Source: Phymatolithon calcareum (lineage: Eukaryota; Rhodophyta; Florideophyceae; Hapalidiales). From it: 64,000 nucleotides of DNA. The first letter of the stretch is position 1, and each line of letters opens with the position of its first letter. The notes under the pieces were generated by a model that saw only the letters and a list, made by a program, of their open reading frames with translations, was not told where the DNA came from and made no database searches. This document shows positions 43,550 to 56,534 of the stretch, piece after piece. The stretch is taken from assembly GCA_977006965.1 (NCBI GenBank), contig OZ345356.1, positions 2,914,001 through 2,978,000 of the forward strand, written 5' to 3'. The translations under genes and the position numbers were made by a program.

Positions 43550-44270
43550 TTGTGCAGTGGTTGAGTTTAATTGGTGAAGTCGACTGGCCTGTATCGCACT
43601 GGCAAGGAACGATCGAATCAGACTCTGGTGAGAACTGGAGAACGCCGACGTTTACAAGGATAGGTGGTGGCCATATGGGCTTTGAACCCTACTCACCTGC
43701 TAAAAGCAACAATCAAAGAAGCAAAAGGCTGCTATCGGAAGAGTTTGCCGAATTCTTCGCGGAGATGGGAAAAGAAGGAGATGCACATTGTGGAGGATAT
43801 ATGCGAGGTAATTACTAACGTGCTCACCGGCAATTTTCCGGTGCCCGTAACTTGTGAAAGAGGCGCAACAAATCCACAACAAGGACGGGCCCATCCAACA
43901 CGGGCCCGTCGCGAGGACACGAAGAAAAAGAGCTCAAAAAGTAGTCCACCGAAGAGAGCTCAACGAACCGAAAGCGATAGCGACGACAGCGGCGACAGCA
44001 GCAGTAGCGACATCAGCGAAGCGAAACCGAACGTAACCGAAGATGCGCACCAGATCTTTACTGACATGAGAACCAGCGGCAAAGCACCACGTGGCCGACG
44101 AACATCTATCGAAAAAGCAAAGGGTCGTCAAAACCGCAATCCATTCTCCAGCATATTTGAAGATCGAAATGAGGACGCAGCGGGACACGAATGTGAGCCC
44201 ATGAAGCCCCGAAGAAAGAACTCCGACACGAAGAAAAATGGGGCTGCAGGGGCTCGCAACAATTAGTAGT
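43550..44270 (+). pseudogene. Retroelement ORF1/gag-like, Ser/Lys-rich, broken
   Basis: 43552-43818 and 43664-44266 overlap in different frames and read as one decayed protein: GGHMGFEPYSPAKS, then VITNVLTGNFPV, then a long disordered region (RREDTKKKSSKSSPPKRA, ESDSDDSGDSSSSDIS). Its position before an RNase H relic on the same strand suggests gag or ORF1 of one element. That link is inference. Confidence 0.4.
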
Positions 44271-44477
44271 ATAAAAATGAAAAGATCTCTTACCGACGAC
44301 CGAGGCGAGTTATTCCCCCTGCCGATCAGGTAAAACTATGGCAGGACAAGCGGAATAGGGTTTCGCCATAAGTCACGAATACGAAAGGAAAATGCCATAC
44401 TGGCTGCCGAAGCGGATGTACGAACCTGTCTCAATACCCTCGCCTGGTGGCTGGTCGCCAGCATTGATGATCCTCTA

Positions 44478-45003
44478 ATGTTCAGCGACAAACAACTCAC
44501 CGCCATTCAATCGGAAATATGTTCTTCATTGAGTGATTCATGCGACCGGGAGTTCCGCCGGCAACTATTGTCACGTGGAGACCAATGGGTGACAACGAGA
44601 GTGCTAACGGAAAGCTCTACCTATTTAGCCGAGCAATTTTATAAGAAAACGTGGATGGAGGCCTCGAAACTATCGCTGCCTTCTGACGGAGTAGCAGGAA
44701 CAGTCGAGGTGCTCGACGCGTTGTCACCAGAACTTGCTATAAAATATGCGACACTCGAGAATGTTTTAAAACATTCAAAACCAAATGTTTCCTACGAAAC
44801 AAGTCAAACATTGGAAAAAGGTTGGTAATTGGGGTTGACAACCAGGCGTTAATTGGGGCACTCCAAAAAGAGAGATCAAGTCTTGGACTCTATCAATTTT
44901 GCAGGTAAGTTGCAGCCCTTACGTTGGACTGAGATTTACACCTAAAGTGCATATATATCAGAAGCAAGCTTAATCCAGCTGATGGACCGTATCGGACGGT
45001 ATG
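44478..45003 (+). pseudogene. Retroelement pol relic with RNase H end
   Basis: 44478-44828 is open without a recognised motif. In another frame from 44810 the RNase H motif VIGVDNQALIGALQKERS is followed by YIRSKLNPADGP, the typical D-N and NPAD-P ends of retroelement RNase H. The form resembles DIRS-like or gypsy-like elements, but no tyrosine recombinase or integrase was found downstream. Confidence 0.55.
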
Positions 45004-45009
45004 AGATTC

Positions 45010-46440
45010 TTCCCATTCACCATCAACTTAAAAACAATTCCTACGCAACTCCAACGTCGTTCTGAACGGCGGTTAGGGCAACGATACAAGTTTTTTTTAA
45101 CGTCAAGACACAACCAGAGTAAAATGGTGGCGGAGCGCATTCACCAAGGCCGAACCGAAACTAACGCGATCTCATTCGCTATGACAGCTCTCATCTGATG
45201 GGACTCTTTGAGTGGATGCTGTCATGCGCGTGGATGAGTGTGTAAGCATTTTAGCTTAGGTTGAAGTAAGGAATCTTCCCCCCTTACCTGCGACAACCAT
45301 AGTACTGGCATATAAAACAAATCTTTTCACAAACAAGTCTCAGTATAGAGTTCTGCGAGCTTCCATAGCAGAACGGTATTTACGGACTTGGGCGTGGAAT
45401 GCACTTGTGCATGCCGCTAAGCCTTGAGGGTGGGGAGATTTTGTGCGTCCCACCCTCCCATCCCTGTTTTTTAGACATTTAACTTCGTCTCTTTACGCAT
45501 CGATAAGTCACATCACTGCGCTCAATTCTCGACCAAACTATATTTACAACCAAGGCCGAACTGAATCGTCAAAAAGGCATTGAAGATCGCGAAAAAAGTG
45601 CACTATCCATCAATTACAGAGCGTAGTCGTCTGAGAAAATTCAATTCGCTCCATATAATGGGCTTCTTATACTGTGATGATGCGAACCGCATAGTGAAGA
45701 ACTGCCCAAACTAGTTGACGCGACAAGGGCCGCTGAACGAAAAACGAGGTACATGCAAAAAACGTGAAGTCAATCGTAATTAAGATATTGTACAGTTTGA
45801 GCTGTACTGCCGAATTGAAAACTAGAAGAAGTGCATATTGCCACGAAGAGGGCGGAAATGATTTGAAGCAGGATCTACAATTTTTGGACTGATTCCAATC
45901 TCTCATCTCACATAGAGAAATTCCAGCTCCTTTGCAGTTTCAATCATTTCCATCAGAAGTCAGCACAACGTATTTGCTTTTAGAAATCAATGTGACCGGA
46001 CAAGGAGAAGATATTTCCATGTCCCTGTGTAGATCTGTTCTCGGAGGAGATCAAGGCCTGTTTTCTGTCCTGTAGGAATTCTGCAAGTGATCACGAATTC
46101 GCTCGAGCCGTACATATGAGTATTCCGTGGGGCATGCACTCTCACTAGCTGTTTAACCAATGACTCTGAAATTATTGGACTTCTTCAAAGCTATGATGAT
46201 GACTTGATATTCGCTAAACATACTGTTTGAGCACTGCGGTTTGGGAACGAGTGACAAAGTTTAAACTAATTGATTAAGACAACGTGGAGCACGTCTATGA
46301 TTCGAAATAGGTGAATAAGGCATGAGCGCGCTCCATAGACATGAGCTCCGATAAGTTTCGATCCGTTCACGCTGTTATCGGATGGCCCTTTAGCTTTCGT
46401 ACGAATATCTGTTGTTCTGTGAGCAGAGGAACTAAACCTA
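45010..46440. other. No gene recognised
   Basis: Short ORFs without motifs. Possibly further decayed copia sequence near 46000-46440. Confidence 0.35.
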
Positions 46441-46960
46441 CTTCAAAGCATTTGACGAAAAACATATTAAGGATCTGAACGAGGCAATCCGCCTTTTGAC
46501 ACAGAGCTCACTTTTGTGCTTAATACATCCTGAAGTAAACACTGCTGCTTGTTCGCATTAGGAGAAGGCTCTTCATCCCAGTTGGGATATAGAGCAGTAC
46601 TTTTTCTCGAAGAGAGCAACTGCATAGTTCTCGTCTACACAAGTAGGAATTGCAAACAGGTTGTACGGTCGATCATGGCCGGTGAGCTCGGTACTAGGTT
46701 TTCAGGCTCTATTGTACATGTTTACGGACTCTAAGCAGATGTCTGAAGACAATACTACGACATCCCACACCATAAGAAAATAGATTATGATTCTAATACA
46801 AATAAAATATGTAATGTCGATATAGTTCCCGGGGGGCGAAAATCCAGCAGACGGAATAACCAAGCCTGGGTTTTGCGCGTGGCACCTTCAATTTTCTCGA
46901 TACTGGATTTGATAGTACGTCTGTTTCGCACTGGCTACATCTCGTTAAAGATTATCACGA
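46440..46960 (+). pseudogene. Copia RNase H relic
   Basis: DEKHIKDLNEAIRLL, then SSQLGYRAVLFLEESNC, KQVVRSIMAGELG and, after frameshifts, GENPADGITKPG, the standard C-terminal series of copia RNase H. It is on the opposite strand to the intact-structure copia at 1.2-9.0 kb and clearly a different, older copy. Confidence 0.8.
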
Positions 46961-47700
46961 CTTCTGATTTTAGAAAATTGGGCTGTGAAAGATCTCTTTG
47001 CAGGTGATGTACAGAGCGGTCGTCGGTGGAGGTCATGATAAGTCTGGACCACAAGGAGGAAGATTTATTATTAATCTGGACCAAAAGGGGACTTTTTGTA
47101 TATCAGGAGCACAGGAGCAGTGGTCGCACAACTGATCACATAGATTACCGTATACACTGGCATTGAGTTGAAAAAAGAGAAATAAAGAAAGAATGGTGGA
47201 GCTGAAAGTTGTAGATGATGCGTAACTGTGGCTGGTGCAAAAACTGTTCTCGATTCCTCAAACTAGCACTCCAGGTTGCCGTGATACTTGTCCGTGTTAG
47301 CCTGACTGATAGAATAAGAGCGCCACCGTGTGGACAGGGGACTTAGACTGGCTATCTTCGCTGATGTGGACGGGGCGCAGCGCACCAGAGTGGACTCACA
47401 GGATATCACTACGGCTCCATATTTGAAGATCTCATTGTCATACTGGCAGCAATTTATACTCCTATCCTATCCTTATAGTTGTTTTATCTTCGATAATTTA
47501 CATTGTAGAGAAATTTTTCTCTTATTGCCAATCTTACCATAAGGCTTTAAATCTAGCTGATCAATCTGGCATTCTAAGCTAGTCTTAGAAACTAGCAACT
47601 TACACCTAGCTGCTAAATCATCTATAGAGCCTGAGACTCTAATCTCGGCCATCTATGGAAACGCTATATAGAGAAAGATTCGTCGCCTAAACTGAAACTG
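46961..47700. other. No gene recognised
   Basis: AT-rich; may include the remains of a copia 3' LTR, not demonstrable without a second copy. Confidence 0.3.
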
Positions 47701-47744
47701 TGAACAAAAAAAACCAGTTCTTGATTAAGCTGTTGACATCAGAA

Positions 47745-49080
47745 CTACTTCCAGAAGTAAACATCCTTCAGCGTATTGAATGTGGTATCGACTTCAAGAT
47801 TTCTTGATGCTCCTGTGTGAGCAATTTTTAGAAGTATGATATGCAATTCCACAGCGCTTGAGGATATCCATGTACGATGGGCTGTATGGACAATGCTATC
47901 ATGACTTCTAGCTCTTTTCGGCTGTTCCTCCTTGTGTTGTGACTGTATTGCTCGCACTGATGCCTTTTCAGGCAAATTGAAGTCCTTAATAACAGAACTC
48001 GTTAACGTATCGCTATTCATGACTTGAATGCTGCTTACTTTCGATTATTCACTATAATTCGTCCACCATCGAGTTAACATTTCAGTTAGTTCGTTTTCTT
48101 TGCCTGATACATGTTCAGTAACTTACAAAAGGTGGAATACGTATATCACCATCGCTGCAGTTTTCCATCGACATCATGGAACTCGCAGTGGATCGACGAC
48201 TTAGGGATAGGATTAAACAGGAAGATACGACCATAGGTGTACACGTGTACAACAGCTGCATCCATTAGAAGGTAGTTCATTTTGCGAGAGGTTTTAAAGC
48301 TGGAATAAGACTCTGCCATATATGTGGTCCATCCCACCTGCGACTTGATAGACTCGGAACCAAAAAATGCCAATATTTTTGCCTTTGCTGTGCCTTAGAC
48401 TTAAATAAGTCTTTCCACTCGAGCTGTATGACCACACCAGAGCCGACCTTGATTGCGTAATCGCGTCTTCCATGGCGAGCTCGAGGCATGATCATCCTCA
48501 TTTTCTGGCCCTCTATATCTGTGTTTGCTCGGAATTTCTGCATAGCCTTCGAAAAGCTCTCCAAGTCGAAACACTTTCTTTTCGACTTGCCCGCGAGAGC
48601 CAGGACTTGAACATTAATATGGTCTGCGGTAAAGTACTAGTAACTAATGCCCTGTGCAATGCGGTCAGACTTGCTCAGGGTTTAGTTCGTTTTCTGTAAA
48701 TTGCGATTCACAGAAATTTTCCACCAAGTCATGGTTAGAGGAGATGCCTTTCTTGCTCTAGTGCTCGAATGTGGCTTTCGTAGTTTTCTCGCTTTCCGAG
48801 GAACAAACTGATCGGTTTTGGATCAAATGTGTTGAGAGATGGATGCGTGGTAGAGTTCAGTATAGATGTTTGTGGTTCCCCAGAGCTCGGTGTGATAGCT
48901 GATACCGGATGACTTACTGTATCCCCAGAAGACACACTAATATGCTTAGGCGCGATGGATAGCGCTGAGACTCGCCGTGTGATGGATACATGCGTTGTTT
49001 TCCGCGTTTGGACCTGCGCCTGCCATGTCTGAGCAGCTGTTGATGATGCTGTAAGAAAAATCCTCTGGTTATCTTTTGTG
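47745..49080 (-). pseudogene. Ty3/gypsy relic: gag, RNase H, integrase zinc region
   Basis: Minus strand, right to left. Gag-like NTFDPKPISLFLGKRENYESHI (48935-48735) comes first. A decayed RT region follows. RNase H is at 48373-48146 (VGWTTYMAESYSSFKTSRKMNYLLMDA, LQRW). The integrase zinc-binding part is at 48020-47745 (HIILLKIAHTGASRN, TLKDVYFWK). Large parts of pol are missing. The relic stops where the piggyBac left end begins. Confidence 0.7.
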
Positions 49081-49103
49081 CCTTCTTAGGGCTACCTTTG
49101 GGT

Positions 49104-51680
49104 CTAGTGTCTATTGTACGGATGTCCTCAATTGAGGCAACATTTGAAATCTCATTGAAGTAAACAAAAATTATGCGGAACACTTTTTTGGCGCCACAAG
49201 CAGAAAGGCGGCCCTTTCTTCTGTCCTCGGAGATCGCAACTTCCCATATATAAGGAGTATTGCGAACACAGGGAGCTAAATTCAGTTATCCACCCGAAGA
49301 AATCAGGGTCTTGATGGCACCGGAAAAAGACCCTCGCCGACAGGTCGGTGCTCCCGTTCACGCCAAAGCAACGGCAGTGACAAGTCTAGCAGAGTGCTCT
49401 CGACTTTATGGCTCTCTGGCAAAGTCTTAAAAACTAAATGGGACCGTGCTGGAAGTTCTTGTTGAACAAATTAACGGTCGTTCAAGCGCTTCAGTGCCCG
49501 TAAATTGGATTTTGGTCCAACATCCGGAGCCTAAAACCAAGGTAAAATCGGTTAAGATTTACAGCGTTAAACCAGGCAATATTGTCCCAGACATTCGAGC
49601 GGCACACTAAGTCGAACCAAGTCGCCGTCGCCAAGAAGATGCAAGAGCTCGTTTGACATCTGATCGTGCTTACAGTGTAGACCCGGACAGATCTGTTGAG
49701 GATATCGGGCGTTCTTCTCCACGTAATCCAATTCAAGACGATCGTCATGCTGTGTCAACGCCTCCTGCAAATCGAAGAAGCTCTCATCGCCCGGTTCCCG
49801 GCTCCCTGGAGTATGCATTGCAGGTATATTGGGACCAGGAGTCACAAGACACCGTTCATCTTATTACCCCTGATCGCGCGGCTGAGGCTGTCTCGCATAG
49901 AGTCGACTGGTTCTAACGTCAGTTGTTTCCCCCATTGAAGGTAATATTCCCCTCCGGTTCTGGTCAGTCCGCACACCTGAAGGTGACACGATCAAAGAGA
50001 ATGGTGGGATTGGATCTCGCACTCCGTACGACTGCTTCATGGTCATGTTTCCCCAGCCCCATATGAGAAAAATCGTAGCAATGACTTCGGCAAAGTTGAA
50101 GCGAATTGGACAGCGAGAAACTACTGTGACGGAGCTGCTAAAATTCTTCGGCATTCTCATCGTCATGACAAGATTTGAATTTGGCTCGATTAAGGACTTT
50201 TAGAGCAGGAAACGCGTGAAAAAGTATATCCCAGCACCATGCTTCGGAAACACTGCAATGTCTCCGGACATGTTCTTCGAATACCTCCGCTGCATCTGCT
50301 TTAGCGTCCAACCGTCGTCTCAAGGCCAACTTTCTGCAGTGAAATACCGTTGGGCTCTGGTGCAGGATTTCGTGGACGCCATCATTGACCACAGGCAGCG
50401 AAATGTATCCCCTTCAGAAGATATTTGCGTCGATGAGTCCATATCTCGGTGGAATGGCCAAGGTGGTCATTGGATTGACATTGGTCTGCCCCACTATGTC
50501 GCGATTGATCGAAAACGGGAGAATGGGTGCGAGATTCAAAACTCGGCATGCGGACGCATTGGGATCATGCTACACTTGGAGCTTGTGGCGACATCGGAAG
50601 AGGAGCAGACGAGAGAACTCGAAGGAGAAATGCCACATGGAACTGCAGTTCTACGTCGACTTATGGCAGCGTACGCCGGTACCCGGCGCATTGTTTGCGC
50701 CGACTCCTATTTCGACAGTGTCGAAGCGGCCGAGTTGCTCCTTCGAATGGATCTGAAGTTCATTGGAGTTGTGAAAACTGCAACCAAAAAGTACCCAATG
50801 GATTTCCTATCCAGAATGGAGCTCTCCGAGAGGGGAGAATGCGTCTCCAAGGTGCGCAAGTCTTGTAATGGTGGCTCGCTAATGATGGCTGTTATGTGGA
50901 TGGATAGAGACCGCCGATACTTTATTTCGACAACATCTACAACCCTGGAAGGAAACCCGTATTCTCTGATACGTTGTCGTCAACTGGACGATGGACCTGC
51001 CGTGTTGAGATGTCGATACCCAACCCCAAGTGTGTGAAATATACCATTCGGCTTGCGCACAAATTGACAGGCACAAACGGTGCCGTCAGGAGAGCCTGAA
51101 CCTTGAGAAGAAGGTTCGTACGCAAGATGGGTCATTTCGCGTCAATAGTTCTCTGTTGGCGATGTGCGTCGTTGATAGCTGTTTGCTGTACTCCAGAGCT
51201 CTCCCCGAGGGACATAAGAAAATGACCCAGCGCAAGTTTACGAAGACCTGGCGACGCAGCTGATCGACAACACGTACGACTCATACTACGCTCGACCTCG
51301 CTCTGGCAGACCGGAGCGGACTTTTGTATCTGGTAGCGGTGTTGGTACGCATCTAACGCCCACCAAAAGGAAGCAGAAGACTGTGGATGGGGTTCTCACT
51401 CCTTATACTTTGCAGAACAGATGCAATGTTTGCAAATACATGAAGATGAGGCTTATTTGTTCGTCCTGCACAAGGCTTGACGGTGCTCTAATTTAAATTT
51501 GTTGTACTTTCACGGATAGGAACTGCTTTGCCCGACACATAGAGATGATCCATGAGCTTGATGTCTTTGGCGACACGGAAAGCGAGTACATTTGCTTTGT
51601 TAATGCGAGAAAAACTAGCTCTGGAATTGTGAACTATGATGTCCTCAATTGAGGAAAAAATCCCGTACAATAGACACTAG
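49104..51680 (+). mobile_element. piggyBac-family DNA transposon, defective
   Basis: 2.58 kb bounded by 18-bp inverted repeats: ctagtgtctattgtacgg at 49104-49121 and its complement at 51663-51680. Just inside each is a 12-bp palindrome cctcaattgagg (49126-49137 and 51645-51656), like the subterminal repeats of this superfamily. The outermost four bases are CTAG at both ends, so the target duplication may be CTAG rather than TTAA. The transposase gene lies inside on the plus strand. Confidence 0.8.
49653..51497 (+). pseudogene. piggyBac transposase, broken
   Basis: An acidic N-terminal region (49653-49916), a frameshift, then KLKRIGQRETTVTELLKFFGILIVM, TAG at 50201 where a Trp is expected, then an intact 273-codon stretch from 50216. 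The catalytic Asp residues are in ICVDESISRW (codon 50432) and IVCADSYFDSV (codon 50702). After a frameshift near 51030 the third is in MCVVDSCLLY (codon 51174). A second frameshift near 51245 leads to the C-terminal zinc finger NRCNVCKYMKMRLICSSC, typical of these transposases. Confidence 0.9.
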
Positions 51681-51689
51681 GTGCACAAT

Positions 51690-52440
51690 CCAGCGGAGTA
51701 TTTATCCCCGCGGGCGACACTGTAATGCCGAAAAAAGAGTTACAGTGATTACACCTATCATACCGTCATCCTAAATTATACGTGGAATGCTAACCTATCA
51801 GTATTAACGCTAACCCGAAAAATGAGACAAGCTATGATACCCGTCAGAAGCAATTACGGAGCGGACCAATCAGCCGTCTCCTCGAAATTCAGGGTCGGGT
51901 CCTTTGCACCACATAAATACTTGGTCAGGTTCAAGTTGCATTGCTTTTCCTACAGTACGTAGCTACCGTGGGGGCGGGCTTTTCGTCTCAGAGACGTTCA
52001 CAGTATAGTTTATTTGTTCACCTGGTCTTACGGTAGTGCTCTTTTTCGGTCCGACAACGTTTACACCATGTGACGTTAGGGTCATAGGGATTGCACTCAT
52101 CCAGAAATTCACGTCCACCTTCGCATACTTACGAGTTTCATCTCCAGATGTCCGTTGATGAAAAAGACTGAAATGGCATTAAGGGGAACAAGGGTGGACT
52201 GGGTCGGATGATCTATAGCGGCACGAGCATTCTCCAGATGACTTGTGACTATTTCACTGGCCCCATATTCGAAAAAAAGGAAAAACGGGTTAGAATACAA
52301 AGCTGGATGAGCAGTGCTGATTGAATTGCACTTGAATCAAGTACCCTACTGCAATTGGAAGGACTGATCAGGAATTTTGTAGGTAGTATCAGCAAGCTGC
52401 GCCATGTTCAAGTGCACGTTCGCAGATTCCATCCGGACTA
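51690..52440. other. No gene recognised
   Basis: Short ORFs only. May contain remnants of a gypsy LTR flanking the piggyBac insertion, not demonstrable here. Confidence 0.3.
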
Positions 52441-52454
52441 GAAGAAATGGCGAT

Positions 52455-52540
52455 GGATATTTATGTCTTTATTTTAGAATCCCTTAAAAATGCTTCAGTG
52501 CTACCACGGCTGCCACTTTTTTTATGTTCTCTACAGTTGA
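52455..52540 (-). mobile_element. Possible L-A-like LINE tail
   Basis: Minus strand gcagccgtggtagcactg...aagggattctaaaataaagac resembles the tails at 11823-11930. Weak. Confidence 0.3.
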
Positions 52541-52739
52541 AAACTGGTCCGATGCATCGGCTTGGTCATGTGGAACAGGGGTCGCCTGTGGTTGAGCTGT
52601 GCTTGCGCAAAATGAGGAACAAAACACAAGGGTATCGTCGTACGTTAAACTCCAGTGTGAAACTGAATGTGCTAGAGACAAACACTAATGTTGTCCAGCT
52701 CAACGCTAGATGTAGATCGGAAAGGCGAGCTGTTCCTTG

Positions 52740-54760
52740 ATGACAAGAGGAGAGCTGATGAGCAATGAGCGAAGTTCTCGATGAATGTGGAAAAACTTTG
52801 TTACTTCAGCTCGGAGTCTGGAACCGAGATGAAAGGTTGAGAGAGATACTGCCTTCTCAAAATCAATTGCAAAGCTAGCGTGTGCTAAGTATAATATCTG
52901 TAGCTCGACTGGCGATACTAGAACTGTAAGCTGTGTCAATCAAGCCGTAGAATTCACGCTTGCGGTACGCTTCTATTCCAGAAAAATGAAAACGAAAATG
53001 GTACTTCGTTTTGAACAATAGAAGGTGCAGTTGACGCCGAAAAGAGCTTTTAGTGGAGGCTTATTATAACATCACTTGATCGCTCTTAGCACGGAATGGG
53101 CTTGGTCTTGATGGGGTTTCCAAAGCAGTTCGTCTTATTGAAAGCTTCATGGAGTCCGAGACTGGGGTCCGCTATCTACCTAGCCATCATGACGAAATGC
53201 CTGTTATACCATACCGTCAAATAGAGTGTGTGGTCACATTTCATTCCTGCTCATATCCTCGAGCTCAAAATCCTGACTTCTCACACAATGATTGTTTGTG
53301 GTTCTATGCAGCTATCTAGATCCTCCTGACATGGTACAACAGTCCGACTCACAGATAGACCAGAGATAAAAATCAACTATCGCGAAGAATGAAATAATAA
53401 GCAATACCAAGACCCAAGAAATGGACAATAAACGAGGGAAGATTGAAAGGGGCTTGCATACCCTCCATTCCGACAAACGATGAACTGCCATCTGGCGCTG
53501 ACGAGAAACCGCGAACTTTGCCACCGGGTGATAGATCAGATCATGCGTGTCGAAAGGACTACTGCCTTGGAAACTCTCATCATACAAGTGGTATCGAAAA
53601 TTCTCTTTACGATCTGCTTAGGTTCAAGGAGCGGGCGAGCAGGTCAATCTCGAATCGAGCCTCCACTCTGATATTGATTACGAATTGGTTCAGGAAGTCA
53701 AAAGCATAAATCCAGCAACTGAAGGAAATCAATGAAATCTCACGGCTAGAAATAGTCCTTTGAGAAGAAAAAGGGGGCATGGTTCATAAGACCAGTTTTC
53801 TTGTGCTTCCACGAATCGAGAGCCTTGACAGTAACAAGGCGAAAACTAAGAAAGCAAAGAAGAATGTTCAAGGCCGCATCAGAGGAATGAAGCAGCTTGT
53901 GAATTTCACAACATATGGCGGCGTGCAAAACTACTGCACAGATATTCTACTCAAGGTCGAGACTCTATAAATAGAAATTGAAGGGCAAGATGACATAGAA
54001 GCTGGGCATCTGTGCAACAAGCGCGATGAGAGATTCGAAACCGTGGTTCCAGAGTCTAATTGAATAAGCCAATACTTCCCGTGATAATAATCGAAATCCA
54101 AGTGACATAGATAAACATTAGTATGAATCAGGGTGCCATTTAACCTCCACCTGGATAAGAGAATTGTGCTGTCAGACTCAGGACTGTTTTGTTCGTCAAC
54201 GACCTGCTCAGACTGACTCTCGGAGTCTGGGCCTCATACTAATTGCTTCCCGTGAAAGCCCTGCAAAGCGTCGAACGCAGATTCCCCTTTTCATTCTTCT
54301 TAGTTCTGCAACTAAGAGTTGTAAAATTGTTCACAAAACTCCCGACACTTCAATATTGGCCTACCTTCGTGGGCCAGCTCTAAGTATAATTTTCAACCAT
54401 GTACTGTTCAACTCTCTTCATCATCGCCACAAGATGCTCTGGCGTGAGATGAGCTCGAGACCACTCGTCTAGTCATGTTGCATCATCCTTTCCCTGCAGG
54501 CTCACCTCCTTACGACAGCTTCCTCTATTCCTATTCTTGGCTCGTGTTATGCTATATAAGACAATGTTGGCAGCCCTAACTCGAGTAACGCTGCAGGCCA
54601 GTTTATAGAACGACTCATATCTAGCCAGCGCCATAGCGGCCGCTTGAATTTATGCTTCGACAGATGCTGCCCTTGTGATATTTGTGCTCCAAATCATACT
54701 GCAGTAAACTTGAATGCTAAATTCTTACTTCAGCCTGCACAGTGAAAACGACCCAGACCT
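52740..54760. other. Unassigned DNA with small ORFs
   Basis: ORFs at 53443-53709 and 53779-53970 (NKAKTKKAKKNVQGRIRG) lie on one strand in order and could be a decayed ORF1-like basic protein. No motif allows a call. Confidence 0.25.
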
Positions 54761-54769
54761 ATTCGATAT

Positions 54770-54860
54770 GAGGAGCCGAGTAGGGAGAGATGAATATGGA
54801 AGACAGCGAGAAGTTACCCTGCTACATAAATTAATGTTTTGGGAGCTTTACTATTCCCTC
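54770..54860 (+). mobile_element. L-A LINE 3' end fragment
   Basis: gagagatgaatatggaagacagcgagaagttaccctg...ttttgggagcttta matches the L-A 3' UTR at 32463-32530. Confidence 0.65.
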
Positions 54861-55104
54861 TTCTGTGAATATATTGTATTCAGAGAGTTACTTTGTCTGA
54901 GACTTGTGTTTATGCATGTCAAGCTTGCAGAGCCGATTCTTATATGTAGTGCTAATCGAACTTTATTCTTTTCCGTTCTATGGCCAGAACAGAGTGCTCT
55001 AGTGCGGACTATTGTAATGTTTCATAATTATTGCGTCTCCGGGGAATAGGGTAGTAATTCTTTCATATTCATGCCTTAGTGCTTCGTTGAAGTTCTTTTA
55101 CTTT

Positions 55105-55990
55105 CAAGGGAGAAAGAATGCGAAAGGGTTGAAAAACTTATTGGATATAGCTACGATGTGGGCCTGTGAAAACTCTATGAAAAGGAACACAAAGCCGGGA
55201 AAGAGCGAGTCCCTGAACCTCAAAAGCCATCTGGAGAAGAAGTTCATCGGACCTGGGGACTTCCCGTCCACAAGGTCAGTATGAACCATAAGAGCTCACC
55301 GACGATAGAACAATTTTATGACTTGAGAAGGCGATGGCAATCTCTTTAGCATAGTCTTGAACGCCAAGCCATTTATTCTCCACAAATGGGAGTATGCCAT
55401 TCACCTGACCCTGAATACGAACGGCTGTTATCTGCGATCAAAGTAGCAATAGGTTTGTTGTACAAATATACTTCAGGAAATCTAGCGAATATCGAGAGAG
55501 GCTGATGCGTATGCTCTACCGACTCACTATCCCACAGATGAAGAGAATGCTCTAATTTAAAAAATTACCGTAAGCCTTGTAGGACGGAAGAAGTGCTTGG
55601 AGCTTGCAGAAGAGTAAAAAAGATTTGCATAAGATCCAGAAGAGTCCTCCGGATCTTATTCTCTTCCACATACTTGAAGTCCATCTACGAGAATTAGTTC
55701 TGGCGAAATGATCCAGGAATATTGCACATCACGATCTCAATTTCCATTGCACCTAGCGCACTCCAGAACCTTCTCAAATCATTGTAGTGACAAGCTCAGA
55801 AGCGCAAGATAAGCCAAGAGTCGAAAAATATACGGTGAGATACTTGCTGGAAGAGCCAAAACGGAGAAACTATATATCGGCACATGAAAGAAGACAGTCG
55901 CTGAGATTAAGCTTTGAGGACAGTAATGGAGAGCACTATTTATTCGGGGAATAGACTTGACTATATACTCGCAAAAAGTAGAGGCTATTT
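55105..55990 (+). pseudogene. L-A LINE RT fragment, heavily decayed
   Basis: NAKGLKNLLDIATMWACENSM and RNTKPGKSES match the L-A RT thumb region. Further on are YSPQMGVCHSPD-like DNA equivalent to LPKWEYAIHL, and GLLYKYTSGN. Many stops and frameshifts. Confidence 0.75.
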
Positions 55991-56534
55991 AATAAAAGTC
56001 AACTGAAAAAACAATTAGTCACGAGAGGATATGAATTACGGATGGGCATCGTTCACCTGTAGAGTGGAAGGGTTAAGAAGCCTTCTTCATTCGCTCATTT
56101 CACCTGATCTGGTCTAGTCAGAGCCTCAATAATTTCCCAATATAAGGGCTACGATGGGCTACTACAAGGGGCTTAGAAAGTGAGGGCCAGCGATAAAGCT
56201 GCTGTCGTGAAATGATGCACACGCGTTTTCAGGACCAGCTGCACCATCTCCTTATCAATCATCGAATCCATGGCAACGATAGCCGCCTCAACTTTATCGT
56301 ACATCTCGTGTCGAAACGTGCAATAAAGGCGCGGGCAATCGTTGCGCAAGTTGCCATGGCAAATCTCCTTTCCAAATCTGAATGGGCGATAGTGACTCTC
56401 GAATCGGGCAGTACATTGTGAGCTCGGCTATGCTGCGCATTTTTCATGTCCAGCGATATACAGATTCTCATTTGCAAATTTGCACTACTGGCTCCCGCTT
56501 GCGGAATGGAGCGCAACCTTGGGCTTCCCGTTCT

